Assembly (NCBI RefSeq): GCF_022179345.1
Contig: NZ_BPQR01000081.1
Span: 1 to 64,000, forward strand
Direction of reading: 5' to 3'
Length of the DNA stretch: 64,000 nucleotides
From: Methylobacterium jeotgali
GTDB taxonomy: Bacteria > Pseudomonadota > Alphaproteobacteria > Rhizobiales > Beijerinckiaceae
Part shown: positions 44,047 to 52,913 of the stretch, piece after piece
How positions within the stretch are numbered: the stretch's first letter is position 1
Layout of the letters: each line of letters opens with the position of its first letter
Program-made: the position numbers and the translations under genes
The notes under the pieces: generated by a model
Told to the model about the DNA's origin: nothing
The model's database searches: none
Seen by the model: the letters and a program-made list of their open reading frames with translations, nothing else

Positions 44047-44541
44047 CTATCGCGGCCGATCCGCCGAGGCTCCCGCACCACGGCCGGCGACCACCCAGTA
44101 GACGAGCCCCGCGACGGCACCGGCGACGAAGAGCAGCGCGGTGAGGCGGCCCTCGGCGGCGAGCCTCGCGGCCTCCCCGCCGGCGCGGGGCGCGCCGCGC
44201 ACGAGCCAGGGGATCGCGGCGGTCAGCAGACCGGTGGCGGCGCCGTACCAGGCGAGCGCCCGCAGGCCGGCGACCTCTCCGATCAGGGCGACCGCGACCG
44301 GAGGCACCACGAGCAGCGCGAACAGGGCCTGCGCCAGCCCAGCGGCGAGGAGCGCCAGGCTCTCAGGCGGCAGCCCGGCCGAGAGGTCGGAGAGAGCGTC
44401 GAGACCGGCGAGGCCGGCCCGCGCGAGCCAGGCGTCGGCGGCGGGATCGAGGACCAGCCCGGCCATCAGCGCCAGGGTCCCGCAGGGGATCGCCGCGAGG
44501 AGGCCGAGGCCGGCGAGGAGGAGACGCGAGAGAAGGCGCAT
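44047..44541 (-). CDS. Hypothetical integral membrane protein
   Basis: A 164-residue, strongly hydrophobic protein with about four membrane segments (roughly residues 7-30, 58-82, 88-108 and 135-155) and many alanines and leucines. No known family. The ATG at 44541 was chosen because the hydrophobic start begins there and the divergent sirtuin gene starts 56 bases away. It is 94 bases upstream of ggt on the same strand and may be cotranscribed with it. Confidence 0.55.
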   Translation of the reverse strand: MRLLSRLLLAGLGLLAAIPCGTLALMAGLVLDPAADAWLARAGLAGLDALSDLSAGLPPESLALLAAGLAQALFALLVVPPVAVALIGEVAGLRALAWYGAATGLLTAAIPWLVRGAPRAGGEAARLAAEGRLTALLFVAGAVAGLVYWVVAGRGAGASADRPR

Positions 44542-44596
44542 GACCGATCTCCTACCCCGCTGTGACGGGGGCGTCCCGCGCCCTATCTCGGAGACC

Positions 44597-45316
44597 ATGA
44601 CGGAGCGGATCACGGCGCGGCGCATCTTCGTCCTGACCGGCGCCGGCGTCTCGGCGGAGAGCGGGCTCGGCACCTTCCGCGACCGGGGCGGGCTGTGGGC
44701 GCGCTTCGACCCCATGACGCTCGCCACGCCCGAGGCCTTCGCGCGGGATCCCGAGACCGTGCTCGCCTTCTACGATGCCCGGCGCCGGGCGGCGCTCGCG
44801 GCGCGGCCGAACGCCGCCCACCACGCCCTGGCGCGGGCGGCGGACCGGCTCGCCGCCTCGGGCGGCCGGCTGTTCCTGTGCACGCAGAACGTCGACGACC
44901 TGCACGAGCGGGCGGGCTCCCGCGAGGTGGTGCACATGCACGGCGAACTCACACGGGTCCGCTGCACGGCCTGCGGCGCTGGGGCCGAGCATCGCGGCGA
45001 TCTCGCCGTCGGCGACCGCTGCGCCGCCTGCAACCGTGCCGGGTGCCTGCGGCCGGACATCGTCTGGTTCGGCGAGGTCCCGAAGCACCTCGACCGGATC
45101 GAGGCCATGCTCGCCGACAGCGACCTCTTCGTCGCTGCGGGCACCTCCGGAACCGTCCATCCCGCCGCCGGCTTCGTGGCCTACGCCCGCCGCCGGGGCA
45201 TCCGGACCTGCGCGCTAAACCTCGAACCCTCCGGGAACGCGGATCTCTTCGAGGAGACCCGCACCGGGCCGGCAAGCCGCACCGTTCCGGATTTCTTCGA
45301 TGCGCTCACGGCTTAG
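44597..45316 (+). CDS. cobB: NAD-dependent protein deacylase, SIR2/CobB family
   Basis: Removes acetyl, and probably succinyl, groups from lysines using NAD+. The 239-residue protein has the NAD motif LTGAGVSAESGLGTFRD, TQNVDDLHERAG, the catalytic His in VVHMHGEL, a four-cysteine zinc site (CTAC and CAAC with spacing typical of CobB) and the GTSGTVHPAAGF segment. FYDARRRAAL contains the Tyr-x-x-Arg pair that in SIRT5 and E. coli CobB favours acidic acyl groups, so it is a class III sirtuin. A Pat-type acetyltransferase is encoded at 18970-21651; the two may oppose each other. Confidence 0.93.
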   Translation: MTERITARRIFVLTGAGVSAESGLGTFRDRGGLWARFDPMTLATPEAFARDPETVLAFYDARRRAALAARPNAAHHALARAADRLAASGGRLFLCTQNVDDLHERAGSREVVHMHGELTRVRCTACGAGAEHRGDLAVGDRCAACNRAGCLRPDIVWFGEVPKHLDRIEAMLADSDLFVAAGTSGTVHPAAGFVAYARRRGIRTCALNLEPSGNADLFEETRTGPASRTVPDFFDALTA

Positions 45317-45484
45317 TGCGGATCGGCACCGACGGCCCCGAAAAAATTCGACGCCGAATCAGCAGTTCATCGATCGTCAAGACATGGCCGGGACCGGGGG
45401 CGGCCCCTACAAAGGTCACGCTTGGTGAGTCGGCGGGCCAGGCTCACCCAGGCACCCGTTGCGGATAAAAAGGGAACCAGCCGC

Positions 45485-45721
45485 ATGCAGAACATCACCG
45501 TGACGTCCCGCGAGCGAGACACCGTCATCGCTGCCCTGCGCTACTACCAGTTTTACCGGATGCAGGGGCATCCGTTCGACCCGCGTCAGGACCACCTCAT
45601 CGACGCCATCGCCAACGAAACCGGAGAGGCGCTCGACCTGTCCGAGATCGACGATCTCTGCGCCGGCCTCAACGGCAACAGCCACGCGCTCGCTGCCGCG
45701 GCGACCGCCACGGCCGCCTGA
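45485..45721 (+). CDS. Small conserved protein of unknown function
   Basis: A 78-residue protein with a well-formed, codon-typical core: NITVTSRERDTVIAALRYYQFYRMQG, then FDPRQDHLIDAIANETGEALDLSEIDDLCAGLN and an Ala/Thr tail. Small proteins of this pattern are common in Methylobacterium, with no known role. The ATG at 45485 fits the conserved start better than the frame opening at 45422. A GC hairpin follows the stop. Confidence 0.6.
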   Translation: MQNITVTSRERDTVIAALRYYQFYRMQGHPFDPRQDHLIDAIANETGEALDLSEIDDLCAGLNGNSHALAAAATATAA

Positions 45722-45730
45722 ACCCGACGC

Positions 45731-45753
45731 GGCGGGCCATCTCTCGGCCCGCC
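45731..45753 (+). terminator. GC-rich hairpin after the small protein gene
   Basis: GGCGGGCC (45731-45738) pairs perfectly with GGCCCGCC (45746-45753) ten bases after the stop codon. No T-run is present, so termination strength is uncertain. Confidence 0.4.
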
Positions 45754-45898
45754 CCGACCCGTACCGTTTCCTCGGCCAAGGCCGAGCACCCGCGCGCCTC
45801 GCCACCTCTCCCGCAACGCCGGGACGGAGAACGGAAGGCAGGCCGCGCTTCCCCGCTCCCGCGGTCGGTCAAGCTACACCGTCGAGAACGCTCTCAGC

Positions 45899-46273
45899 TC
45901 AAGGCGCCGCATCGAGCTGCGCCTTGGCGCGCGACACCGCCCCGGCACAGGCGCCCTCGTCGCCCTTCTTGAGGGCGGCGCGGGCCTCCTCCAGGGCGAC
46001 GCGGGCCTGCTGGCTGCGGTCGCCGCCCTCGCCGGCCGCCGCCGACTTCTCCGGCGGCGCCTCGGCGACCTTGGGCTCTCCCTGCTTCGAAGCATCGACC
46101 CCCTGCCCTTCCCGGGCGGCGGCGACGCCCTTGCCGCTGGTCGAGGCGGAGATCGCCTCGCGGGAGGCGTCCTTCACCCGCGGTTCGAGCCGGGCGATGT
46201 CGTCGGCGCAGCCGGCGAAAGCCTGGCCGGACAGGCCGACGAGGACGAGGGCGGGCAGCAGCGTGCGGATCAT
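45899..46273 (-). CDS. Secreted Ala/Glu-rich protein of unknown function
   Basis: A 124-residue precursor with signal peptide IRTLLPALVLVGLSGQAFA. The mature part is charged and alanine-rich, with one cysteine near the start (GCADDI) and one near the end (EGACAGAVSRAK), suited to a single disulfide that closes a helical hairpin (ARVALEEARAALKKGDEG). No family recognised. It precedes the oxidoreductase genes on the same strand only after a strong hairpin, so it is not part of that operon. Confidence 0.6.
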   Translation of the reverse strand: MIRTLLPALVLVGLSGQAFAGCADDIARLEPRVKDASREAISASTSGKGVAAAREGQGVDASKQGEPKVAEAPPEKSAAAGEGGDRSQQARVALEEARAALKKGDEGACAGAVSRAKAQLDAAP

Positions 46274-46347
46274 GGGCGGGGGCTCTCACAAGCGGGCGCG
46301 GCCCCGCGCGGGTGCGAGGGGCCTGCCTCGGGGCGACTAAGGGAGGG

Positions 46348-46376
46348 GGAAACGGCCGGGCGGGCCGGCCGTTTCC
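46348..46376 (-). terminator. Terminator of the molybdenum oxidoreductase operon
   Basis: A 10-bp perfect stem (GGAAACGGCC with GGCCGTTTCC) begins eleven bases past the large-subunit stop codon on the minus strand, loop nine bases, T-tract absent (followed by CCCTCCC). Confidence 0.5.
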
Positions 46377-46386
46377 GTGCGCAGCG

Positions 46387-48729
46387 TCAGGCGCTGAGCT
46401 GGTCGCGGATCGGGAGCTGGCGCACCCGTCGCCCCGTCGCCTGGAACACCGCGTTGGCGATGGCTGGGGCGACCGGGGGGACGCCGGGCTCGCCGACGCC
46501 GCCGAGCGGCCCGTCCCAGGTGCCCGAGGGCACGAGGTGGACGCGCACCTCCTTCGGCGCGGCGTCGAGGCGCACGACCTCGAACCCGTCGAAGTTGCCC
46601 TGCTCGGCGCGGCCGTTCTTGAAGGTCATCTGCGAGGTGAGCGCGAGGCCCATCCCCATCACCACGGCGCCTTCCATCTGCGAGCGGATCCGCTCCGGGT
46701 TGACCTGCGGCCCGCAATCGACGGCGATGTCGACGGCGTTCACCTTGACCTCGCCCTTCGGCCCGACCTCCACCTCCGCCGCCACAGCGGTGTAGGTGAC
46801 GAAGCTGTAGTGGCCTGCGAGCCCGAGTCCGCGGCCCTTCGCGAGCTTGCGGCCCCAGCCGGCGCCCTTGGCCGCCGTCTCGATCACCCGGCGCAGGCGG
46901 CCGGTGTCGATCGGGTAGAGGGCCGGGTCCTCGCCGTGGTTCCAGACGTCGCCGATCGTGGTCGGGTCGATGCGCCGCGCCGGCCCGATCAGGTCGAGGA
47001 GGTAGTCCTTCGGGTCACGCCCCGCCGCATGCGCGAGCTCGGCCACGAAGGACTGGATCGCGAAGGCGTGGGGGATGTTCGAGACCGAGCGGAACCAGCC
47101 GATGCGCACGTGCGCCGCGGCTTCCGGGTTCTCCAGCCGGATGTTCGGCAGGGCGAAGGGCGTGTTGACGAGCCCCATGCCGAGCTCGAAGGGCAGCTCG
47201 TGCTTCGGGTCCGGCGCGAAGATCGAGCCGATGGTCGGCGCGACCGAGCGGTGGAGCCAGGCCACCGGCATGCCCTTCTCGTCGAGGCCCGCCTCCAGGC
47301 GCTCCACCGAGATGGTGTGGTAGTAGCCGTGATGGAGGTCGTCCTCGCGGGTCCAGACGAGCTTGACCGGCGCGCCGCCGACCTCGCGGCTGCACAGCGC
47401 CGCCTCGACCACGTAGTCGGGCTTCGACTTGCGGCCGAAGCCGCCGCCGAGCAGCGTCACGTTCACGCGCACCTTGTCGCCGGGAAGGCCGAGGGCCTTC
47501 ATCAGCCGGTCGTGGGCGGCCTGGGGACCCTGCGTGCAGGCCCAGGCCTCGCAGGCCCCGTCCTTCACCTGCGCCACCGCGGCCGGAGGCTCCATCGGCG
47601 CCTGGACGAGGTGGGGCACGAAGTACTCCGCCTCGACCTTGCGCTTGGCCTTGGCCATGGCGCCGTCGACGTCGCCCGCCGTGCGCACGACCTTGCCCGG
47701 CGCGCGGGCGGCCTTCTCCAGCTCGCCCCGGAACACGTCGGTGTCGTAGTTCGCGTTCGGGCCATCGTCCCAGGTGATCTTGAGGGCCTCGCGGCCCTTC
47801 ATCGCCGCCCAGGTGTTCTTGGCGACCACCGCGACCCCGCCGAGCGGCATGAACTCCGAGGGGATGGCGCCGCCGTCGATCTTGAAGACCTTGACCACGC
47901 CGGGGACCTTGAGGGTCTCCGCGTCGTCGTAGCTCGCGACCTTGCCGCCGTAGACGGGCGGCCGGGCGACGAGGGCGTAGAGCATCCCGTCCCGCTTCAC
48001 GTCGAGCCCGTAGACGGCGCGACCCGTGGTGATGTCGCGGTTGTCGATGATCCCGATCTCGCCCTTGCCGATGTAGCGGAAGGCCTTCGGATCCTTGAGG
48101 CGCACGCTCTCGCGGGCGGGCACCGGCAGCTCGGCCGCCGCAGCCGCGACCTCGCCGTAGCCGATCCGACGGCCGGACTTGGCGTGGACGAGGACGTGCT
48201 TGTCGGTCGTGATCTCGGAGGCCGGCACGTTCCACTTCGCGGCCGCCGCCTGGATCAGCATGGCGCGGGCCGCCGCCCCCGTGTGGCGGAAGTGCCGGAA
48301 GAAGTGGCGCAGCGAGCGGGAGCCGTCGGTGTCCTGGTTGCCGAAGCGGGTCTCGTCGCCCCAGGCCTGGACGACCTTCACCTTCGACCAGTCGGCGTCG
48401 AGCTCGTCGGCGACGGTGAGCGCGATCGAGGTGCGCACGCCCTGGCCCATCTCGGAGCGGTGGTTCGTCACCGTCACGGTGCCGTCGGCGGCGATGGCGA
48501 CGAAGATCGTCGGGTCGTCCTGCCAGCCATGCGGCATGCCGTCGGCGCCGAACTTCTTCGGCTCGCTCTTCTCCTCGGCGCGGCCCTCGCGGACGGAGAG
48601 CGCGAGGACGAGGGCGCCCATGCCGCCGAGGATGCCGCGGCGGCTGAGGTTGGACAGGATCGGGGCGCCGGACTCGGAGGCTTCGGGGGCGGAGGCGAGC
48701 TCGGCCATCAGCTTGGCTTCATGGATCAC
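46387..48729 (-). CDS. Molybdenum-cofactor oxidoreductase large subunit, IorB-like (xanthine dehydrogenase family)
   Basis: Large subunit of a two-component molybdenum hydroxylase like isoquinoline 1-oxidoreductase or the membrane-side aldehyde dehydrogenases. The 780-residue protein starts with a twin-arginine signal (SRRGILGGMGALVLALSV, about residues 29-46), so the folded enzyme is sent to the periplasm by Tat. Moco-binding features include SEMGQGVRTSIALTVADELD, TLLGGGFGRKSKPDYVVEA, and GGVGEPGVPPVAPAIANA with the catalytic Glu. The GTG start overlaps the iron-sulfur subunit stop by four bases. Substrate (aldehyde or N-heterocycle) is not evident and no cytochrome subunit gene is adjacent. 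Confidence 0.88.
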   Translation of the reverse strand: MIHEAKLMAELASAPEASESGAPILSNLSRRGILGGMGALVLALSVREGRAEEKSEPKKFGADGMPHGWQDDPTIFVAIAADGTVTVTNHRSEMGQGVRTSIALTVADELDADWSKVKVVQAWGDETRFGNQDTDGSRSLRHFFRHFRHTGAAARAMLIQAAAAKWNVPASEITTDKHVLVHAKSGRRIGYGEVAAAAAELPVPARESVRLKDPKAFRYIGKGEIGIIDNRDITTGRAVYGLDVKRDGMLYALVARPPVYGGKVASYDDAETLKVPGVVKVFKIDGGAIPSEFMPLGGVAVVAKNTWAAMKGREALKITWDDGPNANYDTDVFRGELEKAARAPGKVVRTAGDVDGAMAKAKRKVEAEYFVPHLVQAPMEPPAAVAQVKDGACEAWACTQGPQAAHDRLMKALGLPGDKVRVNVTLLGGGFGRKSKPDYVVEAALCSREVGGAPVKLVWTREDDLHHGYYHTISVERLEAGLDEKGMPVAWLHRSVAPTIGSIFAPDPKHELPFELGMGLVNTPFALPNIRLENPEAAAHVRIGWFRSVSNIPHAFAIQSFVAELAHAAGRDPKDYLLDLIGPARRIDPTTIGDVWNHGEDPALYPIDTGRLRRVIETAAKGAGWGRKLAKGRGLGLAGHYSFVTYTAVAAEVEVGPKGEVKVNAVDIAVDCGPQVNPERIRSQMEGAVVMGMGLALTSQMTFKNGRAEQGNFDGFEVVRLDAAPKEVRVHLVPSGTWDGPLGGVGEPGVPPVAPAIANAVFQATGRRVRQLPIRDQLSA

Positions 48730-49214
48730 AGGCGGCCTCCCTTGGTCTCGCCCGCCTGGCCCTGACCTTGGCCGGCGGCCTGATGGATCGCCGCGCGGAT
48801 GCGCGGGTAGGTGCCGCATCGGCAGATGTTGCCGCTCATGGCCTCGTCGATCTGGCCGTCGTCGGGCTTGGGCGTGTCCTTGAGGAGCGAGGCCGCCTGC
48901 ATGATCTGGCCGCACTGGCAGTAGCCGCACTGCGCCACGTTGAGGTCGCGCCAGGCCACCTGCACGGGGTGGTTGCCGTCGGGCGAGAGCCCCTCGATCG
49001 TCACGACCTCCTGGTCGGCCGCGGCCGAGACCGGGGTGACGCAGGCCCGCGCGGCAGTGCCGCCGAGATGGATCGTGCAGGCGCCGCACAGCGCCTGCCC
49101 GCAGCCGAACTTGGTGCCGACGAGGCCGAGCTCGTCGCGCAGATACCAGAGGAGGGGCATGTCCGGGTCGCCGTCGAATGTGCGGCGCGCCCCGTTGACG
49201 GTGAGGCTGATCAT
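48726..49214 (-). CDS. (2Fe-2S)-binding small subunit, IorA-like
   Basis: Electron-transfer subunit with two [2Fe-2S] clusters, 162 residues. The ferredoxin-type cluster uses GCGQALCGACTIHLGG plus a later Cys (RACVT), the second cluster uses CGYCQCGQIM and ICRCGTYPRI. It has no signal peptide; it presumably folds with the Tat-bearing large subunit and is exported as a passenger. It is the first gene of the operon, starts at an ATG next to the 550-base gap, and overlaps the large subunit gene by four bases. Confidence 0.93.
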   Translation of the reverse strand: MISLTVNGARRTFDGDPDMPLLWYLRDELGLVGTKFGCGQALCGACTIHLGGTAARACVTPVSAAADQEVVTIEGLSPDGNHPVQVAWRDLNVAQCGYCQCGQIMQAASLLKDTPKPDDGQIDEAMSGNICRCGTYPRIRAAIHQAAGQGQGQAGETKGGRL

Positions 49215-49766
49215 TCCTGCCTTCCTGAGCGTTGGACCGACCGCGCCCGAGCGATGCGCGGCGAGTCTGAAGCGACGCGAGGCCCGTCGGGCACCGCGAC
49301 GATCGCGGGCAGGACGGGCGGACCGTGCCGGGAGCGGAAGGCCCGCCGCCGCAGACGACGCGAGGCGGCGCGGCCCGCATCCCGGACATCAGAATGGTCC
49401 TAACCTAGGGCGCCCCCCGGCGCCGGGGCAACATGGCAACCTGCGGGGACGATCGGCAATCGGGCGCTGAGGGCCCGAAGATGTGCTCCAGCGCACAGGC
49501 CGGACCATCGCCCCCGGCCGGCGTTCGAGCCCCGTTAACCGAGCCCTGCGACCCTCCGGGAAAGCCGCGCGGAGGCGCGAGCCCGGCGCTCCGTGCAGCC
49601 GGGGTGCGACGGCGTGGCGCTACCGCGCGGCTCCGTTCCGAGCGACGAAAGACGGTAGACGACGAAACATTCTGCTGCGTCGCGGGGCGACGGAGACAGT
49701 CTGGCCTTCGAATTGCCTCACGGCGGCGGACAGTTTGACCGCATGAGAGACAGGACGGACCATTCG
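49215..49766. other. Intergenic region with no recognised feature
   Basis: About 550 bases between the divergent iron-sulfur subunit gene and the nuclease gene. It must hold both promoters, but no clear -35/-10 pair, operator, repeat or RNA could be singled out. Open frames on both strands in this stretch have no protein-like features. Confidence 0.5.
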
Positions 49767-50312
49767 ATGCGTAACTCGGTCGACGGGATCCGCGGCGGGG
49801 CGTGGGCACGCACGCTGCGGGCCGCCCCGCTGCTCCTCGCTCTCGGCGGCCCCGCGCTCGCCGCCGACACGGTCCAGGGCCGCCCCACAGTGATCGACGG
49901 CGACACCCTGCAGGTCGGCGGCACCCTCATCGGCCTCTACGGCGTCGCCGCGCCCGCCGCCGCGCAGATCTGTCAGGACGCCGAGGGCGCCAACATCCGC
50001 TGCGGCGAGCGGGCCCGCAGGGCGCTCGCCCGCCATATCGGCACCGGCGAGATCGTCTGCGAATCCCGGGGCGTCGACCGCAGCCACCGGCCCGTCGCCC
50101 TGTGCCGTCTCGGCCGCGAGGACCTCGCCGCCTGGATGGTGCGCCAAGGCCACGCCGTCGCCGACAAGCACGTCGCGGAAGCTTACAACGCGGACGAGAC
50201 CCGTGCCTGGGCGGCCCGGCGCGGCCTCTGGGCCGGCGTGTTCGAGGATCCGACCACCCGCAGCCGCGAGGCCGGGCGGTCCCCCGCGCACCGCACCGCC
50301 TCCGCCCAGTAA
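49767..50312 (+). CDS. Secreted thermonuclease-family (SNase-like) protein
   Basis: The precursor of about 181 residues has a signal peptide (LRAAPLLLALGGPALAAD) and a staphylococcal-nuclease OB-fold domain: VIDGDTLQVGGTLIGLYGVAAP with the metal-binding Asp pattern, GERARRALARHIGTGEIVCE, then SRGVDRSHRPVALCRLGREDLAAWMVRQGHA. Of the catalytic trio of classical nuclease, the second-strand Arg/Glu positions are less clear, so activity is not certain. The last 25 residues are low complexity. An in-frame ATG at 49743 is an alternative start. Confidence 0.8.
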   Translation: MRNSVDGIRGGAWARTLRAAPLLLALGGPALAADTVQGRPTVIDGDTLQVGGTLIGLYGVAAPAAAQICQDAEGANIRCGERARRALARHIGTGEIVCESRGVDRSHRPVALCRLGREDLAAWMVRQGHAVADKHVAEAYNADETRAWAARRGLWAGVFEDPTTRSREAGRSPAHRTASAQ

Positions 50313-50352
50313 GCGCGGCGCCTCGGCGCGGCGTTCGCCCGGCCAGCCCGGC

Positions 50353-52521
50353 TCAGAGCTTGGCCGACAGGGTCGCCAGCACCGTGAACGGCGCGCCGGG
50401 CGCGTTGTTGAACTGGTTGAACGGCTGCTCGACGTAGCGCACGTCGGTCAGGTTGCGCATGTTGACCGCGAGCCGGTAGTGCGCGTCGAAATCGTAGTAC
50501 ACGGCGGCGTCGAGGCGGGTGTAGGCGCCCACGACGTAGCTGTTGTTGAGGTCGCCGTAGCGCTGGCCGACATAGGTGACGCCCGCGCCGAGGCCGAGGC
50601 CGCGCAGGGCGCCCTCCTGGACCTGATAGGTCGACCACACGCTGGCACTGAACAGGGGCGCGGCGGCGAGCCGGTTGCCGACCGTGAAGGTGGTGTCGCG
50701 GGTGATCCGCGCGTCCGTGAAGCCGAGGCCGCCGATGACTTTCCAGCCCGGCAGGATCTCGCCCGTCAGGTCCGCCTCGAAGCCCCGCGACTGCTGCTGC
50801 CCTGTGATGACCGAGAAGCCGGTATTGGCGGGGTCGGTCGCGGCGACGTTGTTGCGCGTGATCCGGAAGGCGGAGGCCGTGAGCGACAGGTTCGGGGCGA
50901 GGTCGAAGCGGCTGCCGACCTCGATCTGCTCGCCCGTCTCCGGGGGCGGGTTGACCGCGTTGAGGACGTTGGCCGTCTGCGGCTTGAACGAGGTCGTGTA
51001 GCTCGCAAACAGCGTGACCGGGTCGGCCAGACGGTAGACGAGGCCGATCCGCGGCGAGATGCCGGAAAGCTCCTGGTCCGGCGGGATCGTCCGCGAGGTC
51101 GGGGTCCGGTTGAAGTAGAACTGCGTGCCGAAATCGTAGCGCAGGCCGGCGAGCAGCTGGAGGCCGTAGCCGAGATCGATCTGGTCCTGGACGTAGAAAC
51201 CGTTCAGTTCGTTCTTCTGCTTGAGGTCTCCCTGGAGGGAGAGCGGGCCGGGCGCCGCGCCGAAGGTCGGGTTGAGGAAGCTCACCGAGGCGATGTTGCC
51301 CTGTGTCGTGTACGAGCGGCGATAGCCGTTGGTGTACTCGAAGCCGATGAGCACGGTGTGGCGCAGGCCGAAGAGGTCGAACTTGGCGACCATCTCGCTC
51401 TGGCTGTCGACCGCGGCGTAGCTCGAGTTGGTCGCGGTGTCGCGGCGTGTCACCAGGGTGTTGCGGTTCGAGAGGCCGGTTGCGCGCACGACGAACTGGT
51501 CGAAGCCGCCCCACTGCGCGTTGATGACCTGCCGCAGGGTGATCTGCTCGTTGAGGTCGTGCTCGGCGATCAGCAGGCCGAAATTCGCGTAGCCGTTGTA
51601 GCGGGCGAAGGGCTCGCCGTAGTAGCGCGAGATGTTGTCGAGGGAGACCCGGCCGTTCACGGCGATCAGGCCCTCGTCGTACTGCGCGTCGACCCGCGTG
51701 AACTCGCCGACGAAGTAGACCCGCGTGTCGGGGGTCGGGTTGTAGCTGAAGGCCGGCGCGAAGAAGGTGCGGGAGTTGTCCCGCCCGCCGAAGCTGCGGA
51801 AGGTCGGGTCCGTCTGCGCGGCGAAGCTCAGGCGCCCGGCGAGGCCGTCGACCCCGACGATCGCGCTCGAGGCCGAGCCCTGCACCCGCCGGAAGCCGAA
51901 GCTGCCGCCCTGAAGGCTGGCGTCGGCGCTGGGCTCCAGGGTCGGGCGGCGGGTGACGACGTTGATGACGCCGCCGGGATCGCCGCGCCCGTAGAGGACG
52001 GAGGCCGGCCCCTTCAGCACCTCGACGCGCTCGACGTCGGCGAGGTCGCGGGTGACGGTGAAGAAGTTGCTCGACTGGTTCAGGAAGACGCCGTCGACGG
52101 CGCCTGTCTGCGTGTTGAAGCCTCGGATGGTGTAGGTCTCGGTACGGCCCTGGAGGGTGCCCGCCGGCTGCACGTTGCTGACGTTCTGCAGGACCTGCGT
52201 GAGGCTGGTGCTGCCCTGGTCGACGATGACCTCCCGGGGCACGACGTTGACGGTCTGCGGCGTGTCCCGCAGCGCGGTGTCGGTCTTGGTGCCGGTCGCC
52301 GAGCGCGTGGCGCGGTAGCCGATCACCGGGCCCGAAGCCCGCTCGATCGCCGGCCCCTGGCCGATGACGCTGAGCTCCTCGAGCCGCGCCTCGTCCAGCG
52401 CTCCTTGCGCCAGCGCGCCGGACGCAGCCGCCGCGAACCCCGCCAGCGCGAGACCAAGAGCCCTCCGAAGCGACGCGCCGGCGCGGCCGGACTCTCTCGT
52501 TTCGCGGATCGGGGATGTCAT
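50353..52521 (-). CDS. TonB-dependent siderophore receptor
   Basis: Outer-membrane transporter for an iron-siderophore complex, powered through TonB. The 722-residue precursor has a signal peptide (LGLALAGFAAAASGALAQ), a plug domain (about residues 75-190; DTPQTVNVVPREVIVDQGST, YTIRGFNTQTGAVDG, VEVLKGPASVLYGRGDPGG) and a C-terminal 22-strand barrel ending in FTVLATLSAKL. This is the FhuA/FpvA-like siderophore class. No TonB, FecI/FecR or siderophore transport genes are near, and no convincing Fur or RirA box was found upstream. Confidence 0.92.
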   Translation of the reverse strand: MTSPIRETRESGRAGASLRRALGLALAGFAAAASGALAQGALDEARLEELSVIGQGPAIERASGPVIGYRATRSATGTKTDTALRDTPQTVNVVPREVIVDQGSTSLTQVLQNVSNVQPAGTLQGRTETYTIRGFNTQTGAVDGVFLNQSSNFFTVTRDLADVERVEVLKGPASVLYGRGDPGGVINVVTRRPTLEPSADASLQGGSFGFRRVQGSASSAIVGVDGLAGRLSFAAQTDPTFRSFGGRDNSRTFFAPAFSYNPTPDTRVYFVGEFTRVDAQYDEGLIAVNGRVSLDNISRYYGEPFARYNGYANFGLLIAEHDLNEQITLRQVINAQWGGFDQFVVRATGLSNRNTLVTRRDTATNSSYAAVDSQSEMVAKFDLFGLRHTVLIGFEYTNGYRRSYTTQGNIASVSFLNPTFGAAPGPLSLQGDLKQKNELNGFYVQDQIDLGYGLQLLAGLRYDFGTQFYFNRTPTSRTIPPDQELSGISPRIGLVYRLADPVTLFASYTTSFKPQTANVLNAVNPPPETGEQIEVGSRFDLAPNLSLTASAFRITRNNVAATDPANTGFSVITGQQQSRGFEADLTGEILPGWKVIGGLGFTDARITRDTTFTVGNRLAAAPLFSASVWSTYQVQEGALRGLGLGAGVTYVGQRYGDLNNSYVVGAYTRLDAAVYYDFDAHYRLAVNMRNLTDVRYVEQPFNQFNNAPGAPFTVLATLSAKL

Positions 52522-52913
52522 CGACGGAGTCTCGGGTGCGCGCCGGGTCAGGATGCCGCACACCCCGCTTCAACGGGATTATCTCGGGGCGCGCAATCCC
52601 GGCCGACATGTCGCCGCCGCAAACACACGCGATCCGAAAGTCGTGTCACATAAAGTCATCAATCTCTATTTGAAATGATTCCATTCTAGACTAGACGCCG
52701 TAGACCAACCCCGGAACACAACTCGTATTTGCAAGAGTTCTTCTCGCAGCGAGAGACGCCAGGATCGATCGGCGGCGAGGATCTGTGCGATTCCGGGCGG
52801 CCGTCGATGGGCTCGCGTCGGCGAGCGGTCCGCCGCGCGGCGGGCAACCCGCAGAGATCCGGGCGCTCGTCGCGCTCCGGTGGCGCGAGGCGCCCGAGCG
52901 GCACCGGCCTCGA
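52522..52913. other. Upstream region of the siderophore receptor; no firm motif
   Basis: The 390 bases hold an AT-rich core (about 52640-52700) that is the probable receptor promoter. Partly symmetric stretches such as GAAATGATTCCATTC are present, but none fits the Fur, RirA or Irr consensus well. The rest, up to the cupin stop at 52914, shows nothing. Confidence 0.45.

Noticed and set aside
49405..49809. A 134-codon minus-strand frame in the gap upstream of the nuclease gene
   Set aside because: Arg/Pro/Ser-rich text with no domain, no start signal, and it runs into the nuclease gene on the other strand.
52640..52700. Fur, RirA or Irr box in front of the siderophore receptor
   Set aside because: The AT-rich stretch shows only broken symmetry and does not meet any of the three consensus patterns.
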